Origin: Tritrichomonas musculus
Lineage: Eukaryota > Parabasalia > Tritrichomonadida > Tritrichomonadidae
Length of the DNA stretch: 64,000 nucleotides
Direction: 5' to 3'
NCBI GenBank assembly: GCA_039105265.1
Contig: JAPFFF010000009.1
Coordinates: forward strand, 2,108,001 to 2,172,000
A program made the translations under genes and the position numbers. Numbering within the stretch: the stretch's first letter is position 1; each line of letters opens with the position of its first letter. Of this stretch, positions 29,789-39,856 are shown piece by piece. A model generated the notes under the pieces. That model worked only from the letters and a program-made list of their open reading frames with translations. It was not told the origin of the DNA and ran no database searches.

Positions 29789-32700
29789 TTATTGATTTTG
29801 AAGTTGTTGCAGTCTTTCCTGAGCTTCTTTATAACCTTGCTTAGCTGCCTTCATGTAATATTTTTTAGCAAGCTCTATATCCTTCTCTATTCCATTACCG
29901 TTTTCAAGAGTGACAGCATAATTAAACAAAGCAACTGTGCAACCCAAATCAGCTGCTTCTTTATACATTTCTGCTGCAAGTTTTTCATCTTTTTTAAGTC
30001 CGCCAATCCCTCTTTCAATCATTGCGGCAAGATTGACCATTGCAACCAAACTTCCTTCATTAATTGCACTCTTGTAGTAAACAACAGCTAATTCTTCGTT
30101 TTTCTCAACACTTGGATTGGCTCCTGTTTGAAGAAGTACTGCATAACGGAAAAGTGCTTTTGCATTGTTCCCATAATCAGCTGCACTTTTAAGATAAGCA
30201 ATAGCAATACTGTTATCTTTGTGACATCCGTAAAGTCCATTTGAATATATCTGATAAAGCCTAAATTGAGCATCACTCATATTCTTATCAGCTGCTCTCT
30301 TATATAATTCAACAATTTCTTCATCAATTGAATTGCTACCAAATGCTGCATTGTTTTCAGCATTATCATCAAATGATTCATCAGTTTTATAATTCGAACC
30401 GTTGAAATTTGTTGCATTTGTATTTCTAATATTAGAATTATTATTAATATTTGCATTTTGGGCAGTATTGTGGTAGTTATCATTCGTACTACCGCAATTT
30501 CTATTCTTAATTGGACTAATGCTACTTAAATCGGACTGTTTGTTAATATTAATAGGATTGTTGAAATTACCAATTTTCATCGGACTGGTGTTATTAAAAA
30601 CAAATTGACTGTTAACTGAATTATTATTATCATTAATTTCATTAGCATCGTTACGGCTAAAACTATTTTGATTATTTAATATAATGCTACTGTTCATACT
30701 AGAATTGAAATCATTATTACTATATAATTGCTCAAGCATTACTGCAAGATTATAAGAAGCTTGTTTAAGACCGGCATCTGATGCTTTTTTATAAAGTTTA
30801 TATGCCTCATTGAAATCTTGCGTAAAACCGTTACCATTTTGATACATTAAAGCCAAATTATATTGAGCCTCTGGGACACCAGTTGTTTTTTCTTGAGCAA
30901 GTAAAAATGAAGATGGCTCAAATGAAGTGGAAAACGATGGCGGAGAAGAAGAAGAAGCAGCAATTTGATAGTATTTAACTGCATTTTCAATGCTTTTTTC
31001 TGTTCCTAAACCTTTTTCATACATCGTGGCAAGATTTAATGCTGATAATTGATGTCCTTGATCAGCTGATTTCTTGAAAAGTATAGCAGCCCTCTTAAAA
31101 TCAGCATTATTTAATAGCATTAATGCAAGATTGTATTGTGCATTTTTATCGTTTTTCTTAGCAGCAAGTTTATAATATTTAATTGCTTCATCTACGTTCT
31201 TTTTAACTCCAAATCCTCGTTCAAGCATTAGTCCATATGTTACTTCAGCTTCTGCGAGACCGAGTTGAGCTGCTTGCTTCATGTATTCAGCAGACTTGAC
31301 TGGATCCTTTGCTTCTGTAATTTTAGAAAGATTGTAAAGAGCAGGCGCATTCTTCTGATCTGCTGATAATTTAAAGTAGCGTTCTGCAGCAGAAAGACCA
31401 TTTTGCTGATTCATTTGAATTAACGCATAGTTAAATTGACCAACATCGCTTCCAAGAGCGGCTGCTGCTCGGTAATTTGCGATATAATCAGATACAATTT
31501 TACCATTTTCTGCTAAAAATCCAATATTCGACTTGCCTTTGGCACTGTTTTTGATTGATGATCGTTTATAATATTCTTCAGCTTCATACATGCGACCGGA
31601 TTTTTCAAGAACATAAGCATATCTCCATTCACCTTCAGGGTTTCCTGTATCAGCAGATAACTTAAAATATTTTTCTGCACCTTTAGTATCATTCTTAGAC
31701 AAAAGGTATGATCCATAGCGCCACTGAGCTTCAGAATTTGAAAGATCGGCAGATGCTTTGAGATATTTTGCGCTATTTTCATCTTCATCAGCAAGCAATG
31801 CATAAGAACACATAGCATCTGGATTCCCTAATTGGGAAGCTTTATGGTAATATTTCAAAGCGTGATCATATTCTTTTTTGACATTTTCAAGATAATATCC
31901 ATAGCGATAGAGAGCAATAGGATGATTTTGTTTTGCAGCAAGTCGATAATACTGAGAGGCTCGTTCAATTTCATTCCTTCTTTCAAGGAGAGAAGCATAA
32001 TGAAATAGTCCGTCTCGATTTATTTGCTTTGCGGACAATCTGTAATAATTCTCTGCTTCGTTAAGGTTTCTACTTACTCCGCCCAACCCATTTTCAAGCA
32101 TAACTCCATAAAAGCATTGCCCAAATTCGTTACCTTGGTCAGCTGATAATTTGAAACAACGAGCTGCTTCAACTAGATCCTGAGGAACACCTCTTCCAAT
32201 TTGTAGCATTGATCCATAATGCCAGAGACCAAATGAGTTATTTAAATTAGCGGACATCTTGTAATATTTTGCCGCAACTTCATAATCTTGATCTTCTCCA
32301 TATCCTGTTTCAACAAGATACCCATAATACCAGAGCCCTGTCGGATGTTCTTGATTAGCTGATAATTTACCATATTTAAGAGCAAGCCGTGGCTCTCTTC
32401 GATGATTACAAAATCCGTTTTCATACAACAATGCCAAATTATATTGGCCTAATGGATTCAGTTGCTCGGCTGATTTTTTATACAATTCGAAAGCGTCTTC
32501 AATTTTACCTTGAGATTCATAAATTTCTCCAAGACGACATTGAGCATCACTATCATTACGGTCAGCTGCAATTTGATAAAACTTCATAGCATCTTCAACA
32601 TGATTCATTTTTTCAAGCAACATTCCGAGTCTAAATGCTGCTTCAATACTTCCATGCCTATATGCCAAATTATAATAATTCATAGATTCTTTTACTTGCT

Positions 32701-33769
32701 TTTTCTGTGTCAAAAGTAAAAATCCATATTGAAGTTGAGCTTCCGACACATTTTCATTTGCTGCTTTTTGATAGTAATCCATAGCAACTTCTATATTTTG
32801 TTCTATTCCAACACCATAAAGGTTCATCCATGCATATCGGCACATTGCAAGTGGGAAGTGGCGATTAGCAGAAGCTTTGATATAAGATAGAGCAAGATTA
32901 TTCTGTCTAGGCGTATCATTCAAATACACTAAGCCTTGCCAAAACAAATTTTCAATGTTTCTTTCACCAATTTCGATATCATATTTTTGAATTAATTTTC
33001 GTACTAAAAACCGATCCTCTGGAATGCTAAAAACATTCTTAAATTCTTTTACGATACTTGAAAAAGGAAAAGACTTGGTAATATCAATATCTATATAATG
33101 TTCATAGTTTTCATTTTGAGGTATTTCATTCTTTATGTTAAAGCATTTTTGTATAAGATTTTGTATTTCTTGAGGAATTTCGGCTGGAATTTCACAAATG
33201 CTTTGGTTATCTTTTTTATATGACAATAATTTGAAAGCTAGAACAGCAAAATCGCGATAATCATCTAAAATATCTTTTGTATACACTAAATTTTGGCTTT
33301 TTGCAAATGGAATGATAAGCTTCGGGCTGTTGTCAAAATCAATAAGAACATTTGTTGAATCAATTGACCCATGAAAGATTTTCATTTGGTGTAGGTGGCT
33401 GATCGCATCAGCAATCCCAGCACAAATCTGAGCTCTCTGTTGAAATGTAAATTCATGTTTTACAATAAAATCTTCTAGCGATCCGTTTGAATAATACGGA
33501 GAAAGAATCATTTGGTGAGGTTTTCGTTCGAAATCATATAAAGTGTATCCATATATTGGACAAATATTCGGATGATTAATGCTGCAAAGTTTATTTAATG
33601 AATCTAGGAATTTGAAAGCAAGTTCATTTTCGCGGTAAATAATAATTTCTTTTGCAACAAATTCTTGATGCGTGATTTTGTTTGTACATTTATGTATTTG
33701 AGTAAATGGAGTTTCAAAGATTTTTTCACCTTTCTCAAAATCGAGAGAGTCAAATAAGAAAGGTAACAT
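29789..33769 (-). CDS. Sel1-repeat protein with N-terminal pseudokinase domain
   Basis: A 1326-residue protein. Residues 10-250 have a kinase fold: EFVAKEII (K40), a HPNICPIYGYTL helix-C/beta-4 region, GSLEDFI, and HLHQMKIFHGSIDSTNVLID. The catalytic HRD is HGS (133-135) and DFG is IPF (153-155), and there is no glycine-rich loop, so it should be inactive. From about 270 to the end there are some 27 Sel1-like (TPR-related) repeats of about 36 residues (for example EAAKYYKMSANLNNSFGLWH and GLGEAEV-type units), which form a solenoid for protein binding. An Asn/Ser-rich disordered insert interrupts the repeats at about 1050-1150. Active kinase-Sel1 relatives are common in trichomonads; this one is likely a scaffold. 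The start ATG at 33769 is chosen over an upstream TTG. Confidence 0.88.
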   Translation of the reverse strand: MLPFLFDSLDFEKGEKIFETPFTQIHKCTNKITHQEFVAKEIIIYRENELAFKFLDSLNKLCSINHPNICPIYGYTLYDFERKPHQMILSPYYSNGSLEDFIVKHEFTFQQRAQICAGIADAISHLHQMKIFHGSIDSTNVLIDFDNSPKLIIPFAKSQNLVYTKDILDDYRDFAVLAFKLLSYKKDNQSICEIPAEIPQEIQNLIQKCFNIKNEIPQNENYEHYIDIDITKSFPFSSIVKEFKNVFSIPEDRFLVRKLIQKYDIEIGERNIENLFWQGLVYLNDTPRQNNLALSYIKASANRHFPLAMCRYAWMNLYGVGIEQNIEVAMDYYQKAANENVSEAQLQYGFLLLTQKKQVKESMNYYNLAYRHGSIEAAFRLGMLLEKMNHVEDAMKFYQIAADRNDSDAQCRLGEIYESQGKIEDAFELYKKSAEQLNPLGQYNLALLYENGFCNHRREPRLALKYGKLSANQEHPTGLWYYGYLVETGYGEDQDYEVAAKYYKMSANLNNSFGLWHYGSMLQIGRGVPQDLVEAARCFKLSADQGNEFGQCFYGVMLENGLGGVSRNLNEAENYYRLSAKQINRDGLFHYASLLERRNEIERASQYYRLAAKQNHPIALYRYGYYLENVKKEYDHALKYYHKASQLGNPDAMCSYALLADEDENSAKYLKASADLSNSEAQWRYGSYLLSKNDTKGAEKYFKLSADTGNPEGEWRYAYVLEKSGRMYEAEEYYKRSSIKNSAKGKSNIGFLAENGKIVSDYIANYRAAAALGSDVGQFNYALIQMNQQNGLSAAERYFKLSADQKNAPALYNLSKITEAKDPVKSAEYMKQAAQLGLAEAEVTYGLMLERGFGVKKNVDEAIKYYKLAAKKNDKNAQYNLALMLLNNADFKRAAILFKKSADQGHQLSALNLATMYEKGLGTEKSIENAVKYYQIAASSSSPPSFSTSFEPSSFLLAQEKTTGVPEAQYNLALMYQNGNGFTQDFNEAYKLYKKASDAGLKQASYNLAVMLEQLYSNNDFNSSMNSSIILNNQNSFSRNDANEINDNNNSVNSQFVFNNTSPMKIGNFNNPININKQSDLSSISPIKNRNCGSTNDNYHNTAQNANINNNSNIRNTNATNFNGSNYKTDESFDDNAENNAAFGSNSIDEEIVELYKRAADKNMSDAQFRLYQIYSNGLYGCHKDNSIAIAYLKSAADYGNNAKALFRYAVLLQTGANPSVEKNEELAVVYYKSAINEGSLVAMVNLAAMIERGIGGLKKDEKLAAEMYKEAADLGCTVALFNYAVTLENGNGIEKDIELAKKYYMKAAKQGYKEAQERLQQLQNQ

Positions 33770-34075
33770 ATAAAATAGTATTTTCAATTCTTAAATGGTC
33801 ATTTAATGTAAAACCATTTTGAGCGAAAAACAATTTTTTAGAATGTAAAAAGAAAAACTCAGAAAAAAAAAAAAAATTGCAATTTGCTAATCAAACTCTG
33901 ATGAAAGAAAAAAAAAAAAAATGACAAATGAGGTAAAAAAAAAAAAACATGCTTTTAATGATAATAAGAAAAAATGAAATTCAAATATATACGAAGGATC
34001 GTATAACCTCGTTCAACTCTATATAGATATATAAAATAATAAATCATCATAACATATAATAAAATTTGAAAATAA
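33770..34075. other. Short intergenic region with poly-A runs
   Basis: About 300 bases with several A runs (near 33864-33877, 33908-33921, 33935-33947). No feature beyond low complexity. Confidence 0.4.
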
Positions 34076-36601
34076 TTATTGTGAAGGAGTTTGCCCAAAG
34101 AAAGCATTGATTGTTTCCATATTAAAGAATTCTTCGTTTTCGTCATTTTCATAATCATCAGAAGATAAATTACTAATTGCCTGATGAGCCTTTTCTAAGA
34201 TCTGCTGTTTCATTTGATTGCTAATTTCATTGGAATTCATCAAAAAAGACATTGCAGATGATAAGAAAGCCTTAGGTCTTGCGTTTTCAATCCAGCAACT
34301 AAAAATAGGTATTTCATCATTATTTAGGGCAATAGCAGGTGAGAACTGAATCATTGCTGCAATTGAATCAGCTGCTTGAGGCGATTCTACTGAAATTAAC
34401 GGATGGATCCATTGACCAATAAATTGATTAAAATCGAATGCAAATTCAATGCTATTATTTTGAATGAAATTAGGAATATAAATGAACATTATTTGTATAA
34501 ATGTTGTTATTGCTTCCATTTCTTCATCAGAAAGATCTTCAACGTCATTAATGAGTAGTTGTATCATCTGAATAATCGGATTAATTAAAGATGAAACTCC
34601 TACTCCTTGCTGGTCATTCATTTGACTACTAAATTTGAGTACAAATGATTTATAAATCTGACTAATTTGCAAGGCTTCAAAAGTTCCACCATCAACTTGC
34701 AACAGCAGCAGAAGCTTCGGTGGAATTGATACAATTTGTTGGGTGACAGTAGTTGAAGAACCTTTAACGCACCCATCAATTAATGGTAAAATTTCTTCTA
34801 GAAAATCTGATCCAAGTTGATCTTCAATCATTAAATCAACTTGACTCAGAATGAAATCAAAGACATCCTGGCTAGAATCGCCAATACTCATACATAAAGA
34901 GTGTATAGTATCTGAGAATAGAGTTGCACTTTGTCGTGCTTCAGTGTTATCATCATGCATGTACTGTATTAGTAATTGCATTAACGTATTGATTGTTTGC
35001 CCCGCAAATTGGCGGAAAATATTACCATTTGTTGTAATAAAATAGGAAATAAATGATGAAACAGCCTGTGCGATTCTATTAGTGGGCATCTGATGACTAC
35101 AAACGAAAATATTTTGAATAGAGGAGCTAATAACTTCAGGTTGAATTTCGAGTGTTGGGGTTTGATCAGAATATTCAGAATTAATAAGCGAGAGCAAATG
35201 GCCAGATGCGCAACTGCTAAGGTAACAAATCAAAGGATTTGATCCATTTGCTGCTAGCGAATGAATACTGGCCAATATATATTGATGATCATTAATTAGT
35301 TGGGGAGCATATTTGAACGGATAATTGGCCAAGAAAATAAATGAGGAAGCAGTCATTATGATGTTGCCTGACTGAAGATTGGTGGAAATGACTTGCTGAA
35401 GAAATTGGGCGAACTCTGCTGATTCATCAACATAAAATTGTGAGCATGTCGAAAAAAATAAAATCGCGGAGAATATTTGCCAAATATTTAAATTAGATCC
35501 ATCTTTCAGTATTTGAACCATTAAAGTAAATGCAATTTTTGGTATAATTTCTTGATTTATTTTTGATGATTCATAGAGACATGAAGCTGCTGAACTTCGT
35601 GGGGTTTCAGCTTCTTGAATACTCGGAAAAACTGATTCCAAAAATTGTAAAGGATCATTTTCAAAGTCTAATTGGTCTTCTTCAGAAATTTGAAATATTG
35701 GATAGAAAAACATTTGAATAGTTTGTTGCAAATTTTGAATAAGTTCAGAGAAACTTTTTTCATTTGTCAGAAAAAGTTGCATGATTTGATAGAATTGTGA
35801 TAAACCTATTAATGATGGCGAATTTTGAAAATATACCGTGGCACAATCCATAAATGGAATCGAGTTAAATGAATCTGGATACAGAGAGATGCAATTAAAT
35901 ATAATATCAAGATAATCACTTGGAATGTCAAATAAATGTGATGTGTAATTAGATTGAATAACTTGAATTGCGAATATATAATATGGCATAATTTGTTCAG
36001 GAGTGGAAGCGTAATTGATAAAATGCAAGACGCATGAAGTAGAAAAATAATGAAGGTAAGGTGCCGTTTTTGGATCGGAAGGTGAATTGGAAATGATCTG
36101 TTGTAGCATTTGGAATTCTGTTTGTATTATTTGGTAAATTATTTGAAGATTGTCTTTGGATATTGTTTTGTTAGTACAGAAATATGAATCTAACAATATA
36201 AAACTAGATATTGGCGAATTTGAAGATAAGAGTGATTGAAAGGAGTTCAATAAATTAATATCATTCTTGGCGTAAAAATTACAAATGGAATTTGCTATAA
36301 TTTCAAGTACTGGTAACAATTCAAGCGGTAAAATTGACGATATTTGCAAAAGTAAGTTAATTCCATTTTCAACTAAAAACTGATGATTAGTATTTAAATA
36401 TTCCCTTAATTGAATAATACTTGCTTTACAAATAGACGGGTGCTGCGAAGATGATTTTGATATCAAATTCAAGATTAAAGACGGAAATTCAGGATATTGA
36501 TACTGTAAATGAAGTTCTTCTTCTGCATGCCGGATTTGCTCCGAATCTGTTCCATTATATGTTTGGATTATCAACTGAACAAGTTGATCTTGTGATATCA
36601 T
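34076..36601 (-). CDS. Importin-beta/exportin-family HEAT-repeat protein
   Basis: An 841-residue protein. The N-terminal 75 residues form an importin-beta N-terminal domain: SEQIRHAEEELHLQYQYPEF followed by KASIIQLREYLNTN, as in the Ran-binding N-terminus of karyopherin-betas, where a residue pattern x(A)E..L..l...P.. is followed by A.i.lk. The rest is helical with Leu/Ile/Gln-rich HEAT-like hairpins and an acidic C-terminus (SDDYENDENEEFF). It would carry cargo through nuclear pores in a Ran-GTP-dependent way. The 841-residue length is near importin-beta1 or importin-4/5 truncated forms; the specific member cannot be named. The ATG at 36601 opens right at the domain. Confidence 0.72.
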   Translation of the reverse strand: MISQDQLVQLIIQTYNGTDSEQIRHAEEELHLQYQYPEFPSLILNLISKSSSQHPSICKASIIQLREYLNTNHQFLVENGINLLLQISSILPLELLPVLEIIANSICNFYAKNDINLLNSFQSLLSSNSPISSFILLDSYFCTNKTISKDNLQIIYQIIQTEFQMLQQIISNSPSDPKTAPYLHYFSTSCVLHFINYASTPEQIMPYYIFAIQVIQSNYTSHLFDIPSDYLDIIFNCISLYPDSFNSIPFMDCATVYFQNSPSLIGLSQFYQIMQLFLTNEKSFSELIQNLQQTIQMFFYPIFQISEEDQLDFENDPLQFLESVFPSIQEAETPRSSAASCLYESSKINQEIIPKIAFTLMVQILKDGSNLNIWQIFSAILFFSTCSQFYVDESAEFAQFLQQVISTNLQSGNIIMTASSFIFLANYPFKYAPQLINDHQYILASIHSLAANGSNPLICYLSSCASGHLLSLINSEYSDQTPTLEIQPEVISSSIQNIFVCSHQMPTNRIAQAVSSFISYFITTNGNIFRQFAGQTINTLMQLLIQYMHDDNTEARQSATLFSDTIHSLCMSIGDSSQDVFDFILSQVDLMIEDQLGSDFLEEILPLIDGCVKGSSTTVTQQIVSIPPKLLLLLQVDGGTFEALQISQIYKSFVLKFSSQMNDQQGVGVSSLINPIIQMIQLLINDVEDLSDEEMEAITTFIQIMFIYIPNFIQNNSIEFAFDFNQFIGQWIHPLISVESPQAADSIAAMIQFSPAIALNNDEIPIFSCWIENARPKAFLSSAMSFLMNSNEISNQMKQQILEKAHQAISNLSSDDYENDENEEFFNMETINAFFGQTPSQ

Positions 36602-36714
36602 TGGTTCTCATCAAATTTAAGAAGGAAACTTTTTCTTAACTTTTAATTATGCCATGCAGTATTATTCTGAATAAAAAATATGGCAAATAAAAATCTCAAA
36701 ATTATATAACTTTA

Positions 36715-37011
36715 ATGCCTCAAAGCATTGACAAAAATGAAATTGGAGAAGAATTTCAAAAAATACTCATTGATGTAAGGAAGAGTAAAAAAGAAGCAAA
36801 ACGTGATGAATTATCTGATTCAATTTCAAAAAAATTAATCGAAACTCTAAAAGAAATATATCAACAAAACAGAATAATTGTTCGTTGTTTCGTTTCCGAT
36901 TCTTGTGATCAAGCAGTTGCATATAGCGTTCAAAGCGAAATTGGTGAAACGATGGTATTTCGTGCTATTGATAACTATTATTCATATACTGCTTTGATTT
37001 GCATCATATGA
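36715..37011 (+). CDS. Small protein, possibly a Tctex1-type dynein light chain
   Basis: A 98-residue protein. An N-terminal helical half (IGEEFQKILIDVRKSKKEAK, then SDSISKKLIETLKEIYQQ) is followed by a beta-strand-rich half (RIIVRCFVSDS, AVAYSVQSEIG, NYYSYTALICII). The order of two helices, then a strand like YKYVV, and a C-terminal hydrophobic strand matches Tctex/DYNLT light chains of axonemal and cytoplasmic dynein, which suits a flagellate. The usual central W-D motif is missing, so the call is tentative. It is divergent from the importin-beta gene, with only 113 bp between the ATGs, and probably shares a promoter region with it. Confidence 0.4.
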   Translation: MPQSIDKNEIGEEFQKILIDVRKSKKEAKRDELSDSISKKLIETLKEIYQQNRIIVRCFVSDSCDQAVAYSVQSEIGETMVFRAIDNYYSYTALICII

Positions 37012-37329
37012 TTTTTCCAAAAATAATAATGATTTTTTGTTTGATTTTGGGTTTGCATTATATTTTTGTTTTTATTTTAATAAAAATAATCAAGCACAAT
37101 AATGCTTTTTTCATCGTAATAATTTAAATAGCAAACGATCGACCAATTTGTGTTTAAATTTAAATAAATTTAAATAAATTTAAATAAATATATATTGACA
37201 TCGATTATTCAATTTTAATATTAGGAGTTTGTAAAAAAAAAAAAATTAATAAAAGGAAAACTTTATAAATTCATAGTTCTAACAAATTTTCTAATATAAT
37301 AAGTGAGCTTTTTCTAATTCATATATGAT
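37012..37329. repeat. Intergenic with a TAAATTTAAA-type simple repeat
   Basis: Between convergent genes. At about 37154-37190 a 12-bp unit (AAATTTAAATAA) is repeated about three times, followed by ATATAT. No gene. Confidence 0.5.
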
Positions 37330-38310
37330 TTATGAATTGATCGACGTATCAGCTGATTTTGAGTCAAGCCATGCCTTGTCATGAGAGTTCTTTGTATCAT
37401 AAAGTGCAAATTCATAAACTAGTTTTTCATATTCAAACCCATTTTCTGTTAAATCTTTTGCAAATGATTCAATTGCATTTTCAAAGAATTTTCGATGTGA
37501 AACTTTTTCAACATCAGGCGATTCATATGTTCTGATTGTTGCCATTTGAATAAGGCGACCATCATCAGAATTTTTCATGGTATTGCGACTTAAATGTGCG
37601 GAATGTTTCTTGCATAGTTCGCTTAATTTTTCCATTTTTTCTTGAATATTTGAAGTTGGAATGATAAGGCCAACATGACATTCAAAATATTCGCCTGGCA
37701 ACAATTCCTTCTTTTGGGCTTTTTCATGCCAAACAGCTGTTTCAATTTTCTTTCTGATAACATTAAAATTAGACTCTGTTAATATTTTGCATATCCTTTC
37801 AACTTCTTGGTGAGCTTCTTTTTCAGTACCAAAGAATTTGCTCGATGTTGTTGCATCATTCATAACATGCTTATTAGATTGGCTTTGCAAATCAAGCATT
37901 ATTGGTTTAACTTTAGCAATTGAGCATGCTTCGACAAATTTGTGGAGGTACTCTTCGTATGGCGAATCTTTTGGAATTTCTACTGTTATATGAATTTCAA
38001 ATGGATACTTTTGATCTGACATATGAACTGATCCAGATATGTCGGTGAGTTTTGATCTTATTAAGTTATCAATTTCGCCAGGATTAAGGCCAATTTTCAT
38101 AAGTGCAATAGATGCATCAACAAGAATATCGACTGCTTTATCAGCAATAACTTCTTTATCTGAAAATGTTTTACTAAGTGTTTTTGTTGAGTCTGCGTTG
38201 ACCATCGTTTTAAACGAATCTGAATCTGTATTTATTTTTTCTGCAAAATCCATAAGTGTTCGAGAGTCATTTTGTGCGATTGATTCTACTGTTTTACTTA
38301 GAATATCCAT
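37330..38310 (-). CDS. Conserved protein with an internally duplicated domain, function unknown
   Basis: A 326-residue protein. After about 100 helical residues there are two tandem copies of an alpha/beta domain of about 100 residues. Copy 1 begins FEIHITVEIPKDSPYEEYLH (about 107) and copy 2 begins FECHVGLIIPTSNIQEKMEK (about 215). Each continues through a helix, a central segment (in copy 2 KKHSAHLSRNTMK with MATIRTYE), a long helix (EAHQEVERICKILTESNF in copy 1, FFENAIESFAKDLTENGF in copy 2) and a final strand (IRKKIETAVW in copy 1, YEKLVYEFALYD in copy 2). The second copy resembles conserved bacterial proteins of unknown function by memory only. No signal peptide or membrane segment. ATG 38310 is chosen because upstream residues in frame come from a TTG reading through repeat-like DNA. 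Confidence 0.7.
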   Translation of the reverse strand: MDILSKTVESIAQNDSRTLMDFAEKINTDSDSFKTMVNADSTKTLSKTFSDKEVIADKAVDILVDASIALMKIGLNPGEIDNLIRSKLTDISGSVHMSDQKYPFEIHITVEIPKDSPYEEYLHKFVEACSIAKVKPIMLDLQSQSNKHVMNDATTSSKFFGTEKEAHQEVERICKILTESNFNVIRKKIETAVWHEKAQKKELLPGEYFECHVGLIIPTSNIQEKMEKLSELCKKHSAHLSRNTMKNSDDGRLIQMATIRTYESPDVEKVSHRKFFENAIESFAKDLTENGFEYEKLVYEFALYDTKNSHDKAWLDSKSADTSINS

Positions 38311-38387
38311 TACTTCCACTAAAATATGCGACCTTTTTATAATTGAAAGAAAATTCTGACATTCAAAACAAAATAAAGTAAAGTGCC

Positions 38388-38547
38388 CCCAAAAAATAGG
38401 GGTCTCATTCAATAAAATAGGGGTCGGCGATCAAGTAAAGAAAAAATTTTTCAAATATTTTTTTCTCAAAATAAATTTTTATTATCGTTTTCCCTTGAAA
38501 TTAATTATTTTTTGAATCGACTCCCTATTTTTTGAATCGACCCTCCT
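38388..38547. repeat. Inverted cluster of AAAATAGGGGTC-type repeats
   Basis: On the left, AAAATAGGGGTC occurs twice (about 38391-38402 and 38413-38424). On the right, the reverse complement form occurs twice as TGAATCGACTCCCTATTTT and TGAATCGACCCTCC (about 38513-38544). This gives an imperfect inverted arrangement around 80 bp of AT-rich DNA. It lies upstream of the duplicated-domain gene and may be a small decayed element or regulatory DNA. Confidence 0.45.
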
Positions 38548-38647
38548 TTATTTCTCTCACTTTATACTTTATACAGAATAAAAATTTCTAAACCACTTTA
38601 GAATTAAAAAATATCAACATTAGTTCTATATATTAATTCTTATAATT

Positions 38648-39856
38648 TTATAGAACAGATTTTTGCTTGAACAAGTATAAATATTGTTTTCCAAATTCAA
38701 CATTGGTTCTAACGTCAACTTCTTTAACAACCAGATCATTAAATTTATAAAAAATATTATCTGAGCCTGATTTTCGTACATAAGAGATATCATGACCCCA
38801 TTTTGCCCAACGTCCCATATGATGCATAAAAGCAATTAATTCATATTTGCCATTTCCCTCAAGGACATGGCGTGATATGTCAAGGTTGTTTATATCAAAT
38901 TCCAAATTTGCCTTAAGCTTTTTTCGTGTATCTTTTTCTCTAGATCCATGATCAAGTCTATTATTGATAAAGAGGTATTTTGGAGCATTCTTAATTTTTC
39001 TAGCAATTGTTCCTTCATGGCACTGACAATTAGGACATGTCCAATTTAATCTCTTAAATCCCTTCAAATCTGTTTCTGAAATATTTTTAAACGCATAATT
39101 GCACCTATCATCAATCATTTCATCTAAATTTAATTGTACAGGTTCATCGCATTCATCTGGATGTTGCCTTGGTTTAATAATAAAGCAATAAAATGGATCT
39201 GATGCTTGATTATTTTTTCTGGTATTGAGTGATGTGAATGTCTTCGAGCAATTAGAGCATGTAATAGTGTCAACAAAATCAAATTCTGTGAGATTAAGGT
39301 GAGTTTCAGGAAAGCCAAGTTTCTTTTTAATTGTTGTAATCATATAATTAAAAAAGTCAATTGAGTCTTGCGGACGAGGATTTAAGTATTCAGGACTATC
39401 AACATCAATAGCTTCACGAAGAAGAGATGGTCGCATAAAAAGCCTATCCCCTTTATGAAGTGCGACTAGAAATCTATGAAGCTGATGACCAAGTTGATGT
39501 TCAATTTTATCTTCAGACGGAATAACACGATTATCACATTCATCTGTTAGACAATAATTTACGAATTCGTCAATTGCAAAGAGAACATGGAGATTGGAAT
39601 TGAAGTAGCAAGTATTTCCAAGATTTTGAAAGCCAGAAACCATAGATGATGGAGAGTTATCGATAATATCTTCTTTTATGTTTGGATCAAGCGTTTTTAA
39701 ATGCTGTTTGAAATCTGAATGGTTAGTTTCTTGCTGATGGATATCTCGGTGCTTATCACAAAAAATTCTATGGCAGACAAGGCACTCATAAACTCCACCT
39801 TCATCATCATCAAAATGATAGCATATTTCGCACTCATTATATTTTGGAGCAATCAT
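38648..39856 (-). CDS. Ubiquitin-specific protease (USP) with UBP zinc finger
   Basis: A 402-residue deubiquitinase. The N-terminal UBP-type zinc finger uses C9, C12, C25, C28, C33 and several His (ECEICYHF, CLVCHRIFCDKHRDIH); such fingers bind the free ubiquitin C-terminus. The catalytic domain starts at about 74. The Cys box GFQNLGNTCYFNSNLHVLF has nucleophile C83. Zinc-ribbon-like pairs CSNC and CPNCQC lie in the middle, and the His box is GHDISYVRK followed by FYKFNDLVV. The catalytic Cys, oxyanion Asn (NLGN) and His are present, so it should be active. USP46/USP22-type proteins with the same architecture are about this size or larger. The start ATG at 39856 sits directly before the zinc finger. 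Confidence 0.92.
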   Translation of the reverse strand: MIAPKYNECEICYHFDDDEGGVYECLVCHRIFCDKHRDIHQQETNHSDFKQHLKTLDPNIKEDIIDNSPSSMVSGFQNLGNTCYFNSNLHVLFAIDEFVNYCLTDECDNRVIPSEDKIEHQLGHQLHRFLVALHKGDRLFMRPSLLREAIDVDSPEYLNPRPQDSIDFFNYMITTIKKKLGFPETHLNLTEFDFVDTITCSNCSKTFTSLNTRKNNQASDPFYCFIIKPRQHPDECDEPVQLNLDEMIDDRCNYAFKNISETDLKGFKRLNWTCPNCQCHEGTIARKIKNAPKYLFINNRLDHGSREKDTRKKLKANLEFDINNLDISRHVLEGNGKYELIAFMHHMGRWAKWGHDISYVRKSGSDNIFYKFNDLVVKEVDVRTNVEFGKQYLYLFKQKSVL

